DNA of 64,000 nt from Aquabacter sp040049275. Its GTDB lineage: Bacteria; Pseudomonadota; Alphaproteobacteria; Rhizobiales; Xanthobacteraceae. The DNA lies in NCBI RefSeq assembly GCF_040049275.1, contig NZ_JBDZDT010000002.1, positions 124,001 to 188,000 of the forward strand. Direction: 5' to 3'. Under the pieces are notes generated by a model that worked only from the letters and a program-made list of their open reading frames with translations, was not told where the DNA came from and did no database searches. Below, piece by piece: positions 1 through 8,675 of the stretch. How positions within the stretch are numbered: the first letter of the stretch is position 1; each line of letters begins with the position of its first letter. The translations under genes and the position numbers were made by a program.

Positions 1-2
1 GC

Positions 3-914
3 TCGGTGACGGCGGCCGCGCGGGACCTGTCGGTCTCTCAGCCCGCCGTCACCAAGCATCTGCGAAACCTGGAGCGCCATGTGGGCGCGCGGCTGCTGGA
101 GCGCTCCTCGCGCGTCGTGCGCCCCACGGCCCAGGGGTTGGCGCTCTATGAGGCCAGCCGCTCGGCGCTCGCCACCATCGATTCCGCGCTGGAGGGCGTG
201 CGGCGCGACATGGGCGCGGTCGAAGGGCTCCTGCGCCTGCATGCGCCCTCCTGTCTCGGCGCCAAGCGGCTTCACAGGATCGTGCTGGACTTCCAGGCGG
301 CGCACCCGGCGGTGACGGTGGACCTGATCCTGAATGACCGGAACGTGGATCTGGTCTGCGAGAATTTCGACCTCGCCGTGAAATACGGCCGGCCGGAAGG
401 GCAGGATCTCATCATCCGCCGCCTCGGCTTTATCAGGCGCATCCTCGTGGCCTCGCCCGCATTCCTGGCGCGGGTGGGGCCCATCGAAACCCCCGAAGAT
501 CTCTCCCGGGTGGACCTCGTCACCACGCCGGCCTTTCTGTCGCCGCGCGATACGCTGGCGCTCCAGAGGCGCGGCGAGACGGTGGATATCGCCATCCGGC
601 CGATCCTGCGCACCAACAATGCGGAGGTCATCGCCAGCACCCTTGTGGAGGGGCACGCGGCCGGGCCGGTGCAGCATCTGCTCATTTCCGAAGAGCTGGC
701 ATCGGGAAGGCTGGTGCGCATCCTGCCCGAATATCAGGTGAAATCGACGGAGGCGTTCCTCGCCTATCCCTCGGTCCGCTTCATGCGCCCGGTGGTGCGG
801 GCCTTCACCGATTTCGTCGTGCCGGCCCTGCGCGCCATCGAGGGGCTGGATGGGGTCGAGCAAGCCCCGGCTCTGTTGGAAGAAGCCGAAAGGCTGGAAT
901 ACAGCGCCGCCTGA
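3..914 (+). CDS. LysR-family transcriptional regulator, 5' truncated by the window edge
   Basis: The N-terminal winged helix-turn-helix is seen as AAARDLSVSQPAVTKHLRNL, followed by a periplasmic-binding-protein-like effector domain from about residue 90 to 290. LysR proteins normally have about 25 more residues before this point, including the first helix of the DNA-binding domain, and the reading frame is open back to base 3, so the true start lies outside the window; a GTG at base 6 is internal. It runs convergent with an MFS gene, leaving 10 bases between the two stops. The usual divergent target gene is out of view, so the regulon cannot be named. Confidence 0.9.
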   Translation, partial: SVTAAARDLSVSQPAVTKHLRNLERHVGARLLERSSRVVRPTAQGLALYEASRSALATIDSALEGVRRDMGAVEGLLRLHAPSCLGAKRLHRIVLDFQAAHPAVTVDLILNDRNVDLVCENFDLAVKYGRPEGQDLIIRRLGFIRRILVASPAFLARVGPIETPEDLSRVDLVTTPAFLSPRDTLALQRRGETVDIAIRPILRTNNAEVIASTLVEGHAAGPVQHLLISEELASGRLVRILPEYQVKSTEAFLAYPSVRFMRPVVRAFTDFVVPALRAIEGLDGVEQAPALLEEAERLEYSAA

Positions 915-924
915 CCCAGACGCC

Positions 925-2229
925 TTACGTCTTCGCGGCCACGGCGCCCTCGACCTCCACGGCCGCGGCTTCCTTGTGGGCATCCTCCATCCGGTCCAGC
1001 TTCCGCAGCGGCGGGCAGAGCCAGGCGCCCAAGGCGGTGACAGTGACGATGGCGAAGCAGCCGGTGACCACGGCCGGCACCACGCCGATGAGGCCGCCCA
1101 TAAGCCCGGCGCGGAAGTCGCCCAATTCGTTGGAGGCGCTCACCACCACTTGGTTCACGGCATTGACGCGGCCCTGCATGGCGTCGGGGGTGGCGAGCTG
1201 GACCACTGTCGTGCGCACCACCACGCTCACCATGTCGGCGCTGCCGGCGATGGCCAAAGCGATGCAGGACATGAGGATGTTCTCCGACAGGCCGAACACC
1301 AGCGTCGCCAGCCCGTGCACCCCCACCGCAACAAGGAAGATCGGCCCCGCATAACGCTTCAGGGGGTAGCGGGCGAGGGTGACGGCCATGAGCACGGCGC
1401 CCACTGCGGGGGCGGCGCGCAGCAGGCCGAGGCCCACCGGCCCGGCATGCAGGATGTCCTTGGCATAGACCGGCAGCAGCGCCACCACCCCGCCCAGCAG
1501 CACGGCGAAGAGATCCAGCAAGATGGCGCCGAGGATCAGGGGCTTGCGCCAGACGAACTGGATGCCCTCCACCACCCGCTCCAGCATGGAGATGCCGTTG
1601 GTGCCGGCGGTGGGGGCCACCGCTGGGGGGATCTGCATGCGCCACCAGATGAAGGCGGAGAGCAGGCTCAGGAGGGCGGTCGCCCCATAGGCGGCGTCCT
1701 GGCCGAACAGCAGAAGCACGCCCGCCGCCGCCGGGCCCGCAATGATGGCGAACTGCCCCGCGCTGGAGCCCCAGGCGACGCCGCCGGCAAGGCGTTCCGG
1801 CCCAAGGATCTGCGGCAGCAGCGAGGGCAGCGCGACGCGGTTGAAGGCGGCGCCGATGCCGAACACGGCGGACAGCGCGATATAGGGCCAGACCTCGGCC
1901 ACCTGCATCAGCGCCATGGCCAGGAACCCGGCCGAGGCTGCCGTGAGGATCAGGGAGGACAGGGTCATGATGAGCGAGCGGCTCACCCGGTCCGCCCAGT
2001 CGCCGATGATCAGCCCGAACAGCACCATGGGGATGAACATGGCGAGGCCCACATAGCCGAGCGCGATGGGGTCGTGGCTGAATTCGTAGATGTGCCAGCC
2101 TACCACCACCGCCTGCATGCGGGTGACCAGCTGGCTGGAGAGCCGCCCGGCGAGATAGGCGCGGAACAAGGGGTCCTTGAGAACGTCCGCGTCCTTGCCC
2201 GGGCGGGAGGGGTCTGTGGTCTGGCCCAT
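925..2229 (-). CDS. MFS exporter, EntS/DHA3-like
   Basis: A 434-residue polytopic membrane protein with about 12 hydrophobic segments. The loop after the second segment reads GDWADRVSRSLIM, a form of the MFS loop 2-3 signature (GxxaDrxgrr). The layout resembles the DHA3 branch of the major facilitator superfamily, which contains the enterobactin exporter EntS and macrolide efflux pumps, and which uses the proton gradient to export small molecules. The N-terminus is hydrophilic (about 17 residues) and the C-terminus is short. The neighbours give no clue to substrate. No other gene lies within the same transcription unit before the OmpA-like gene 150 bases upstream. Confidence 0.8.
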   Translation of the reverse strand: MGQTTDPSRPGKDADVLKDPLFRAYLAGRLSSQLVTRMQAVVVGWHIYEFSHDPIALGYVGLAMFIPMVLFGLIIGDWADRVSRSLIMTLSSLILTAASAGFLAMALMQVAEVWPYIALSAVFGIGAAFNRVALPSLLPQILGPERLAGGVAWGSSAGQFAIIAGPAAAGVLLLFGQDAAYGATALLSLLSAFIWWRMQIPPAVAPTAGTNGISMLERVVEGIQFVWRKPLILGAILLDLFAVLLGGVVALLPVYAKDILHAGPVGLGLLRAAPAVGAVLMAVTLARYPLKRYAGPIFLVAVGVHGLATLVFGLSENILMSCIALAIAGSADMVSVVVRTTVVQLATPDAMQGRVNAVNQVVVSASNELGDFRAGLMGGLIGVVPAVVTGCFAIVTVTALGAWLCPPLRKLDRMEDAHKEAAAVEVEGAVAAKT

Positions 2230-2379
2230 AATGGGGGATCGATCCGGAACGGTGCGGCGGGCGCCTCCATGGGAGACGCCTCTACCTAAGCGGCGAAACC
2301 ATCATATTCAAAGAGTTTAAACGGGCGTTTCAGCCGCTGGCGCGCGACGCGGGCGTTTCCCGCCTCACACAATCGCGAG

Positions 2380-3399
2380 CTAACGCTCCGTCAGCTTCAG
2401 CTCGATGCGGCGGTTGCGGGACAGGGAATCGTCGGATGTGCCGGTGTCGATGGGCTGATACTCGCCGAAGCCGGCGGCGATCAGATGCTGGGGCTGCACG
2501 CCTTTGCTGATGAGATATTGCACCACCGCGATGGCGCGCGCCGCCGAAAGCTCCCAGTTGGAGGGGAATTGCGGGGTGGAGATGGGCCGCGAGTCGGTGT
2601 GGCCGTCCACCCGCAGGGCCCAGGAGATGTCCGGCGGGATCTGCTTTTCAAGGTCGAGGATGGCGCCGGCGAGCTGGTCGAGGGCGGCCAGCGCCTCGGG
2701 GCGGGGGCTGGCCGAGCCCCGGTCGAAGAACACTTCCGACTGGAACACGAAGCGGTCGCCGACGATGCGCACGTCCGGCCGGTTGCCGAGGATGTCGCGC
2801 AGGCGGCCGAAGAATTCCGAGCGGAAGCGGCTCAGCTCCTGCACCCTTTGGGCGAGGGCCACGTTCAGGCGCCGGCCGAGATCAGCGATCTTGGACTGGC
2901 TCTCCTGGTCGCGCTTCTCGGAGACGTTCAGCGCCTCCTCCAGCGCCGCCATCTGGCGCCGGAGCGCCGCGATCTGCTGGTTCAGGAGCTCGATCTGGGA
3001 CAAGGCGCGGGAAGCCACATCCTTCTGAGCGTCCATCTCGCGGGCCAGCGCCTGCTCGCGGGAGGGATCGGGCGCGGCGGGGGCGGCGCTGACCTGGCCG
3101 CGCAGGCGGTCGCGCTCGGCCTCCAGGGCGAACAGATTGGCACGCAGCGTGCTGATCTCGCCTTCCGCCGTCTGGCCCGTGGCGCGCTCCAGGGAGAGCA
3201 GTTCGGTGAGCTGGCGGATTTGCGATTGGAGGCGCTGGAGGACGTTGTCCTTGCCGGACATCTCCTGCGTGATGAAGAACTGGGTGATCATGAAGACGGA
3301 TAGCAGGAAGATGAACACCAGCAGCAGCGTGGAAAGGGCATCCACGAAGCCCGGCCAGTAGTCGATCGTCCGCTCGCGCCCGCGCCGTCCGAGAGCCAT
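2380..3399 (-). CDS. OmpA/MotB-like peptidoglycan-binding membrane protein
   Basis: A 339-residue protein with one transmembrane helix at about residues 17-42, a long heptad-rich coiled coil at about residues 48-180, and a C-terminal OmpA/MotB domain. The OmpA signature is visible as RVDGHTDSRPI followed by NWELSAARAI and NRRIELKL. The topology matches MotB/ExbD-like stators that anchor to the cell wall. It lies 3 bases after the MotA/TolQ-like gene, so the two should form an ion-driven channel pair. No flagellar genes are nearby. Family members in Rhizobiales are usually annotated only as peptidoglycan-binding proteins, and the physiological role is not established from sequence. Confidence 0.82.
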   Translation of the reverse strand: MALGRRGRERTIDYWPGFVDALSTLLLVFIFLLSVFMITQFFITQEMSGKDNVLQRLQSQIRQLTELLSLERATGQTAEGEISTLRANLFALEAERDRLRGQVSAAPAAPDPSREQALAREMDAQKDVASRALSQIELLNQQIAALRRQMAALEEALNVSEKRDQESQSKIADLGRRLNVALAQRVQELSRFRSEFFGRLRDILGNRPDVRIVGDRFVFQSEVFFDRGSASPRPEALAALDQLAGAILDLEKQIPPDISWALRVDGHTDSRPISTPQFPSNWELSAARAIAVVQYLISKGVQPQHLIAAGFGEYQPIDTGTSDDSLSRNRRIELKLTER

Positions 3400-3402
3400 G
3401 GG

Positions 3403-4500
3403 TCAGGCCCTCCGCGTGTCCTGGCCGTGGGTTTCGGCCGCAAGGCCGTCGAGGCTCTGGTCCAGCCGGTCGACGATGCGGCGCATCTCTTCCTGCTGGG
3501 CGCCCTGCACCTCGATCATCTGCTTCATCAACGCCTGTTCGGAACGCATGTGGGTGACGAGGCCCTGGAGGCTTTCGGCGAGGTGCGCCATGGCGCTGGT
3601 GACGCGCTGGGAGCCCGCCTCCGTCATGGTGCGATCCAGCTTGTTGAGGGCTTCCACCAGGGGGGCGATCTCGAACGCTTGGGGCGGCGGCAAGGCGAGG
3701 GGCACCGCCGTCGCCTCAACCACGGTCACCGGCTCCGCGAGCCGCTCCCGCACCACGGGCGGCGGCAGGGTGCCGGTCTCGCCGATGTCGCGCACCGTGG
3801 TGGAGAGCCAGTCCTCGAGGTCGGTATAGAAGCGGTTCTGGGCCTGGCCCGCCTGAAGGTCGAGGAAGCCGAGCACCAGCGAGCCGGCAAGGCCGAACAG
3901 GGAGGATGAAAACGAGATGCCCATGCCGCCCAGCGGCGCGGCGAGGCCCCTTTTGATCTCCTCGAACACCGAGCCGCTGTCCGGCCGCACTTCCAGCGCG
4001 CCGATGACCCCGCCGATGGAGGAAACGGTCTCCAGAAGGCCCCAGAAGGTGCCGAGCAGGCCGAGGAAGACGAGCAGGCCGGTGAGATAGCGTGCCGTGT
4101 CGCGCGCCTCGTCCAGGCGCGTCCCGATGGAATCGAGGATGGAGCGCATGGTGGCCTGGGAAATGGACATGCGCCCGATTCGGTCCCCCAGCAGCGCCGC
4201 CATGGGCGCGAGCAGCGTGGGAGCGCGGGACACTGCGAGGCCGGGATCGGCGAGGCGGAAGGAATTGACCCAGTCCACTTCCGGGAAAAGCCGCGCCACC
4301 TGGCGTATGGCCAGGATGATGCCGATGGCGAGCACGCCGAAGATCACCCCGTTCAGGCCGGGATTGTTCATGAAGGCTTCGAGGATCTGCTTATAGAGCA
4401 CCGAGGTCAGCGCCAGGCAGAGCCCGAGGAAGACGATCATCCGGACAAGGAAGATGCGGGGGGAGGAGACCTTGATGAATGGATCGACGATGCGCGCCAT
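3403..4500 (-). CDS. MotA/TolQ/ExbB proton-channel family protein
   Basis: A 365-residue protein with hydrophobic helices near residues 17-36, 48-65, about 135-160 and about 195-215. The last two, with the motif GLLGTFWGLLETVSSIGGV, are the hallmark of the MotA/TolQ/ExbB channel domain. The C-terminal 140 residues are hydrophilic and predicted helical. It is the first gene of a two-gene unit with the OmpA/MotB-like partner, and the gap between them is only 3 bases. In known families this pair converts ion flow into force on the cell envelope. Nothing here identifies the load. Confidence 0.82.
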   Translation of the reverse strand: MARIVDPFIKVSSPRIFLVRMIVFLGLCLALTSVLYKQILEAFMNNPGLNGVIFGVLAIGIILAIRQVARLFPEVDWVNSFRLADPGLAVSRAPTLLAPMAALLGDRIGRMSISQATMRSILDSIGTRLDEARDTARYLTGLLVFLGLLGTFWGLLETVSSIGGVIGALEVRPDSGSVFEEIKRGLAAPLGGMGISFSSSLFGLAGSLVLGFLDLQAGQAQNRFYTDLEDWLSTTVRDIGETGTLPPPVVRERLAEPVTVVEATAVPLALPPPQAFEIAPLVEALNKLDRTMTEAGSQRVTSAMAHLAESLQGLVTHMRSEQALMKQMIEVQGAQQEEMRRIVDRLDQSLDGLAAETHGQDTRRA

Positions 4501-4707
4501 GTTCGTTCCCGCAGGCCCCTTCCGTCTAACCGGACTATGGCACAGATGATCTTGGATGGCACCCGAAGGGGCGCATTAAGCAATGAAACCCACACGCTAG
4601 ACAGATGTCACGGCCGGACGTGACCCGGCCATCCCCCCGGAATTCCGGGTGACCCCTCGTTAACGCCTCGGGATGACGGGACGGTGGCAGTGTCTCCCCG
4701 CGGGAGA

Positions 4708-5496
4708 TCACGCGCCCTTCAGCAGCGCCAGCAGGTCTCGGCGGATGTCCTCATTGCCGGCGATGACCTCGCCCTTTTCCAGCACCTTGTCGCCGCCATC
4801 GAGATCGGAGACGTAGCCGCCCGCCTCGCGCACGATGATCATGCCGGCGGCCATGTCCCAGGCTTCGAGGTCGCGCTCCCAGAAGGCGTCGAAGCGGCCG
4901 GCGGCCACCCAGGCGAGGTCGAGGGAGGCCGCGCCCGTGCGCCGCAGGCCCGCCACCTTGGTCTGCACGGCGGCGAGTTCCCGGTTGAACTGGCCATGAT
5001 TGCCCCGGCCGAGATGGGGCAGGCCGCAGGACACCACCGAATCGATGAGCGTGCGCCGCGCCGCAACCCGCAGGCGCCGGTCGTTCAGGAACGCGCCCTG
5101 GCCCTTTTCCGCCACGTAGAGTTCGTCGGTGACCGGGTTGAAGATCACGCCCGCATACGGAATGCCGTTGCGCACCAGCGCGACCGATATGGCGAAGAGC
5201 GGGATGCCGTGGAGGAAGTTGGTGGTGCCGTCCAGCGGGTCGACGACCCATTCGTTGGCGGAATCCGTGCCCTCGACCCGGCCGCGCTCCTCCATGAGGA
5301 AGCTGAAGCCGGGGCGGACCCGGGAGAGTTCCTGGAACAGCGTGTCCTCGGCCTTGCGGTCGGCGGCCGAGACGAAGTTGGCCGGGCCCTTGGCGGAGAC
5401 CTGGAGGTTCTCCACCTCGCCGAAATCGCGGATGAGGGCGCGTCCGGCCTTGCGCACGGCCTGGACCATCACGGTGATGAGGGGGGTACGGATCAT
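4708..5496 (-). CDS. Inositol monophosphatase family phosphatase (SuhB/CysQ-like)
   Basis: A 262-residue soluble enzyme with the metal-binding signature of the Li-sensitive phosphatase family: MEERG near residue 69, then WVVDPLDGTTNFLHG, and late in the protein LEAWDMAAGMIIVREAGG. These positions supply the Asp/Glu ligands of the magnesium sites. The ATG at 5496 is chosen because AGGAAG lies about 6 bases upstream; longer readings add a non-conserved stretch. Members hydrolyse inositol phosphates, PAP or fructose-1,6-bisphosphate. A role as a second fructose bisphosphatase beside the downstream sugar-phosphate genes is possible but unproven. Confidence 0.88.
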   Translation of the reverse strand: MIRTPLITVMVQAVRKAGRALIRDFGEVENLQVSAKGPANFVSAADRKAEDTLFQELSRVRPGFSFLMEERGRVEGTDSANEWVVDPLDGTTNFLHGIPLFAISVALVRNGIPYAGVIFNPVTDELYVAEKGQGAFLNDRRLRVAARRTLIDSVVSCGLPHLGRGNHGQFNRELAAVQTKVAGLRRTGAASLDLAWVAAGRFDAFWERDLEAWDMAAGMIIVREAGGYVSDLDGGDKVLEKGEVIAGNEDIRRDLLALLKGA

Positions 5497-5636
5497 GTGT
5501 TCTTCCTGCCAAGGCGCGGGGAGGGGCCGCGGGCGGCAGCCGGAAATGGGAGCGCGCACCCTGTGCCCGGCCTGGGTGGCGCCGTCAAGGCGGGCGGCGT
5601 CAGGGCAGGGCTGCGTTTCTCAAGGCGCTGCGTTTC

Positions 5637-6674
5637 TTAAAGCTTGGCGTCCGCCGTGTTGACCGCCCATTTGCGCGCGGTCTCCTCGGCCTTCTTGCGG
5701 TCGGCCTCCGGCAAGGAGGCGACCACCTGGTCGAGATAGGGGTCGCCGAGCCCCCTCGCCTTGGCGAGAAGGTGCCACTTGGCGGCGGCGAGGCGGTCCT
5801 GCGGCACGCCGCGCCCCACCGAGAGGAGGCGCGCATAGCGGTTCTGGGCGATGGCGTTGCCGCCCAGCGCCGCCTTGCGGAACAATTGGGCCGCGGCCGC
5901 CTCGTCCTTGGGGACCCCGTCGCCGTTGAAGGTGGCGATGGCGAGTTCCACTTCGGCGGTCACATGGCCCTGGGTGGCGGCCTCGCGCATGAGCTTCATG
6001 GCGGCGGCCTTGTCGGGGGCGACGCCATTGCCCTCCTTCAGCAGCACCGCGAGCGCGTATTGGGCGTCCGAGACCCCGGCATTTGCCGCCTGGCGAAACC
6101 ATTTGGCGGCGACGGAGAAATCGGAGGGGAAGGGGCGGCCCTGCATATAAAGGAGGGCGAGATTGTAGGCGGCGGGGCCGTGGCCCTTGTTCGCGGCCTG
6201 CTCGAACCATTTGGCCGCATCGGCGTCGCTCTGCGCCACGCCCTGGCCGGTCAGATACATCATGCCGAGCGCGAACATGGCGTTGGCGTCGCCGGCCTGG
6301 CCGGCGCGGCGGTAATATTCGGCGGCCCGCGGCGGATCGTAGGGCACACCGAAGCCGCGCGCGTAAAGCTCGCCCAGCAGCGTCATGGCGGCGGGGTCGT
6401 TGCCCGCGCGCACGCGCTTGATCGCCTCCTGGGCGGCGGTGATGTAGAGGCCGCTCTGATAGGCGCCGAAGGCGACGTCCCCGCTGGGCGGCTGGGGGGC
6501 CTCGGGCTGCGCTGCCGCCTGGGCCGGGGCGGCGGGTTTTTGCGTCGCCGCACGTGCGGGGGCAGAACGCTGCTGGGCGGGAGGCTGTGCGGTCGTGGGC
6601 GCCGCCTGCTGGGCCTGCGCAAGCGCGGGAGGGGCGGCGAGCATCACCAGGAAAGCGATGGCGGCACGGTTCAA
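5637..6674 (-). CDS. Secreted Sel1/TPR-repeat protein
   Basis: A 345-residue protein that begins with a signal peptide (LNRAAIAFLVMLAAPPALAQA), then an Ala/Pro/Gln-rich linker to about residue 70, then about six Sel1-like repeats of roughly 36 residues with the pattern A..YY..AA..G...A.F.LG.MY..G.GV. The start is a TTG whose last two bases overlap the TGA of the ThiE-like gene (TTGA), a translational-coupling arrangement. Sel1 repeats are protein-interaction scaffolds in the periplasm or membrane. The partner is unknown. Longer readings from 6842 lie inside the upstream gene and are not credible. Confidence 0.8.
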   Translation of the reverse strand: MNRAAIAFLVMLAAPPALAQAQQAAPTTAQPPAQQRSAPARAATQKPAAPAQAAAQPEAPQPPSGDVAFGAYQSGLYITAAQEAIKRVRAGNDPAAMTLLGELYARGFGVPYDPPRAAEYYRRAGQAGDANAMFALGMMYLTGQGVAQSDADAAKWFEQAANKGHGPAAYNLALLYMQGRPFPSDFSVAAKWFRQAANAGVSDAQYALAVLLKEGNGVAPDKAAAMKLMREAATQGHVTAEVELAIATFNGDGVPKDEAAAAQLFRKAALGGNAIAQNRYARLLSVGRGVPQDRLAAAKWHLLAKARGLGDPYLDQVVASLPEADRKKAEETARKWAVNTADAKL

Positions 6675-7264
6675 CGCTGTGTCTCCGCGGCGCGGATCAG
6701 CGCATCCACCTTGCCGATGGCGGCTTCGGTGAGCATCGGCCCATCCAAGGCGATGAAATCGGCGCCGGCGCGGGCAAGGGCCAGCGCCTCCTCCTCCGTC
6801 TGCGCGATGCCAACGCAAGGCACCTCGAACAGCTCGGCCCACCAGTCCACCGCATCGAGCGTGAGCTCGAACGGGCCATCAAGGTCGCCGAACAGCACAT
6901 AATCGGCCCCCGCTTCGCCCGCCTCCATGGCGTGGTGGCGGCTGGCGAGGCCACCCACTCCGGCAATGTGGCGCGGCTTCAAGGCGGGAAGGGCGGCGCG
7001 CAGCGGAGATACGCCGGGAAGATGCGCGCCATCCGCGCCAACGGCCGCCACAAGATCGGCGCGGCCATCGAGAAGGAAGGCGGCGCCGGCCTGCTGGATC
7101 GGCGCGGCAAGCGCCGCGAGCCGCTCGCGCTCCTTCGGGCCGTCGGCCACGTGCGCGACCACCGCCGCAATGTCACCGGCCCGCACCAGCGGTCCCACCG
7201 CCGGGGCGGCGATGTCGGTGGGCAGGATCAGCATGAGGCGGGTGGCGGGCTCGGAAGCGGGCAT
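6671..7264 (-). CDS. Thiamine-phosphate synthase family protein (ThiE/TenI-like)
   Basis: A 197-residue TIM-barrel-like protein. Stretches such as HIAGVGGLASRHHAMEAGEAG, GADYVLFGDL and the C-terminal GADFIALDGPML correspond to the phosphate-gripping strands of ThiE, which joins HMP-PP and THZ-P to form thiamine phosphate. The match is divergent and the protein is shorter than typical ThiE (about 210-220), so a TenI-like or altered role is possible. The ATG at 7264 is the most sensible start, because upstream sequence is proline-rich and unlike the family. It overlaps the Sel1 gene by four bases. Transketolase, a thiamine-diphosphate enzyme, lies upstream in the same direction. Confidence 0.65.
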   Translation of the reverse strand: MPASEPATRLMLILPTDIAAPAVGPLVRAGDIAAVVAHVADGPKERERLAALAAPIQQAGAAFLLDGRADLVAAVGADGAHLPGVSPLRAALPALKPRHIAGVGGLASRHHAMEAGEAGADYVLFGDLDGPFELTLDAVDWWAELFEVPCVGIAQTEEEALALARAGADFIALDGPMLTEAAIGKVDALIRAAETQR

Positions 7265-7385
7265 GGGGGATCGGTCGACCAGGAAACAGGCGAAAACGGG
7301 GCGTTGCCTTGGATGGCTAGCCGGATGAGGAGGAGAAAAGCAAGGGCAGGTTGTTCGAGGTATCTTGTAACCACCGTCATCAGTC

Positions 7386-7475
7386 GTCATCCCCGGGCTT
7401 GACCCTGGGATCCACGGCTATCCCCCAGAGGGAAATCCGGCGGAGCGGCATGGATGTTCGGGTCAAGCCGGGGCA
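7386..7475. repeat. Family B palindromic repeat, copy B1
   Basis: The left arm begins GTCATCCCCGGGCTTGACCC and the right arm ends in its inverted counterpart (GGGTCAAGCCGGGGCAC). About 35 bases of variable sequence lie between the arms. It sits in the 313-base gap between the ThiE-like gene and fba, just past the fba terminator. Related copies occur at 17119, 34582, 36198, 36689, 42214, 56792 and 59282. Confidence 0.8.
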
Positions 7476-7517
7476 CGGCGGCTTGATGAGATTTCTCTGT
7501 CCCTGCCGCCGAACAAG

Positions 7518-7553
7518 AAAAACCCGCCGCACATCCCTGTGCGGCGGGTTTTT
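7518..7553 (-). terminator. Rho-independent terminator after fba, potentially bidirectional
   Basis: A near-perfect hairpin: AACCCGCCGCACA, loop TCCC, TGTGCGGCGGGTT, flanked by five A on one side and five T on the other. It begins 25 bases beyond the fba stop, so it ends the minus-strand tkt-gap-pgk-fba run. Because A and T tracts flank both sides it could work in both directions. Confidence 0.9.
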
Positions 7554-7577
7554 GAACGTCGGCGTTTCAGGCGGGGC

Positions 7578-8606
7578 TCACGCGGCCGCCTTGCGCTCCT
7601 GCTCGGCGGACCACTGGCCCTGCGCCGCCAGCGAGTTCATGCGCGCGCGGTGGTTGAAGGCGGCTTGGGCGGCGGCAACATTCTCCGCCTTGCCGGACCA
7701 CGCCTTCTGCGGCGCGGCCTGGAGGGCGCGGCCGTAGGAATAGGTGAGCTTCCAGGGCAGGTTGCCCAGCTTCACCATGGCGTCGAGATGGGCGGTGGCT
7801 TCCTCGTCCGACTGGCCGCCGGAGAGGAAGGCGATGCCGGGAACCGCGCCGGGAACGCAGTTCTTGAGCACCCGCACGGTCTTCTCGGCCACTTCCTCCA
7901 CCGAGGCGCCGGAGCGGGACTTCTTGCCGGGCACGATCATGTTGGGCTTCAGCACCATGCCTTCCAGGCGGATGCGCTGGAGGAACAGCTCCTCGAACAC
8001 CGCCTTCAGCACGGCCTCGGTCACTTCGTAGCAGCGCTCGATGCCGTGGTCGCCGTCCATCAGCACTTCCGGCTCGACGATGGGGACGATCTTGTTCTCC
8101 TGGCACAGGGCCGCATAGCGGGCGAGCGCATGGGCATTGGTGCGCACGGCAGTCTGGCTCGGGATGCCGGCGCCGATATCGATCACCCCGCGCCACTTCG
8201 CGAAGCGGGCGCCAAGGTCATAATATTCCTTCAGCCGGCCGCCGAGGCCGTCGAGGCCCTCGGTGATGGTCTCGCCGGGGCAGCCGGCGAGCGGCTTTGC
8301 GCCCGCATCCACCTTGATGCCGGGGATAGAGCCGGCATCCTCGATCAGCTTCACCAGCGCCGTGCCATCCTTCGCCTTCTGGCGGATGGTCTCGTCGAAC
8401 AGAATGACGCCGGAGATGTAGTCCCGCATGGCGGGGGCGGTGCGGAACATCAGCTCGCGATAGTCGCGGCGATTGTCCTCGGTGTTCTGGACGCCGATGG
8501 CGTCGAAGCGCTTCTGGATGGTCCCGGTGCTCTCGTCGGCGGCGAGAATGCCCTTACCGTCGGCCACCATTTTCTGCGCGATCGTCTCGAGCTCAGCAGT
8601 GATCAT
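7578..8606 (-). CDS. fda: Fructose-bisphosphate aldolase, class I
   Basis: A 342-residue class I (Schiff-base) aldolase that interconverts fructose-1,6-bisphosphate with dihydroxyacetone phosphate and glyceraldehyde-3-phosphate in the cytosol. Visible family blocks are GKGILAADESTGTIQKRF at the N-terminus, PIVEPEVLMDGDH in the middle, and LEGMVLKPNMIVPGKKS, which holds the Schiff-base lysine. AFLSGGQSDEEATAHL follows. An in-frame ATG four codons earlier (8618) is an alternative start with no better ribosome-binding site. It is the last gene of the tkt-gap-pgk-fba run. Many autotrophic relatives place a class II aldolase (CbbA) here, so the class I type is worth noting. Confidence 0.93.
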   Translation of the reverse strand: MITAELETIAQKMVADGKGILAADESTGTIQKRFDAIGVQNTEDNRRDYRELMFRTAPAMRDYISGVILFDETIRQKAKDGTALVKLIEDAGSIPGIKVDAGAKPLAGCPGETITEGLDGLGGRLKEYYDLGARFAKWRGVIDIGAGIPSQTAVRTNAHALARYAALCQENKIVPIVEPEVLMDGDHGIERCYEVTEAVLKAVFEELFLQRIRLEGMVLKPNMIVPGKKSRSGASVEEVAEKTVRVLKNCVPGAVPGIAFLSGGQSDEEATAHLDAMVKLGNLPWKLTYSYGRALQAAPQKAWSGKAENVAAAQAAFNHRARMNSLAAQGQWSAEQERKAAA

Positions 8607-8675
8607 CGTGTTCACCATCCCTGGATGCCGCGGTTAGCGGCTTTGATCTTCGCCTATGAGTTTAACATTACGGCT

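Noticed and set aside
850..2289. A 479-codon plus-strand frame across the MFS gene
   Set aside because: It is antisense to a well-formed membrane transporter, and its His/Gln/Gly-rich composition is typical of a shadow of that gene.
2380..4500. Zorya-like anti-phage system from the MotA/MotB-like pair
   Set aside because: No ZorC, ZorD or ZorE-type helicase or nuclease gene adjoins the pair, and the flanking genes are ordinary housekeeping genes.
4636..4649. 14-base palindrome CCCGGAATTCCGGG upstream of the MotA-like gene
   Set aside because: Palindromes of this length are frequent in GC-rich DNA, it has no T tract and no second copy was seen, so no role is claimed.
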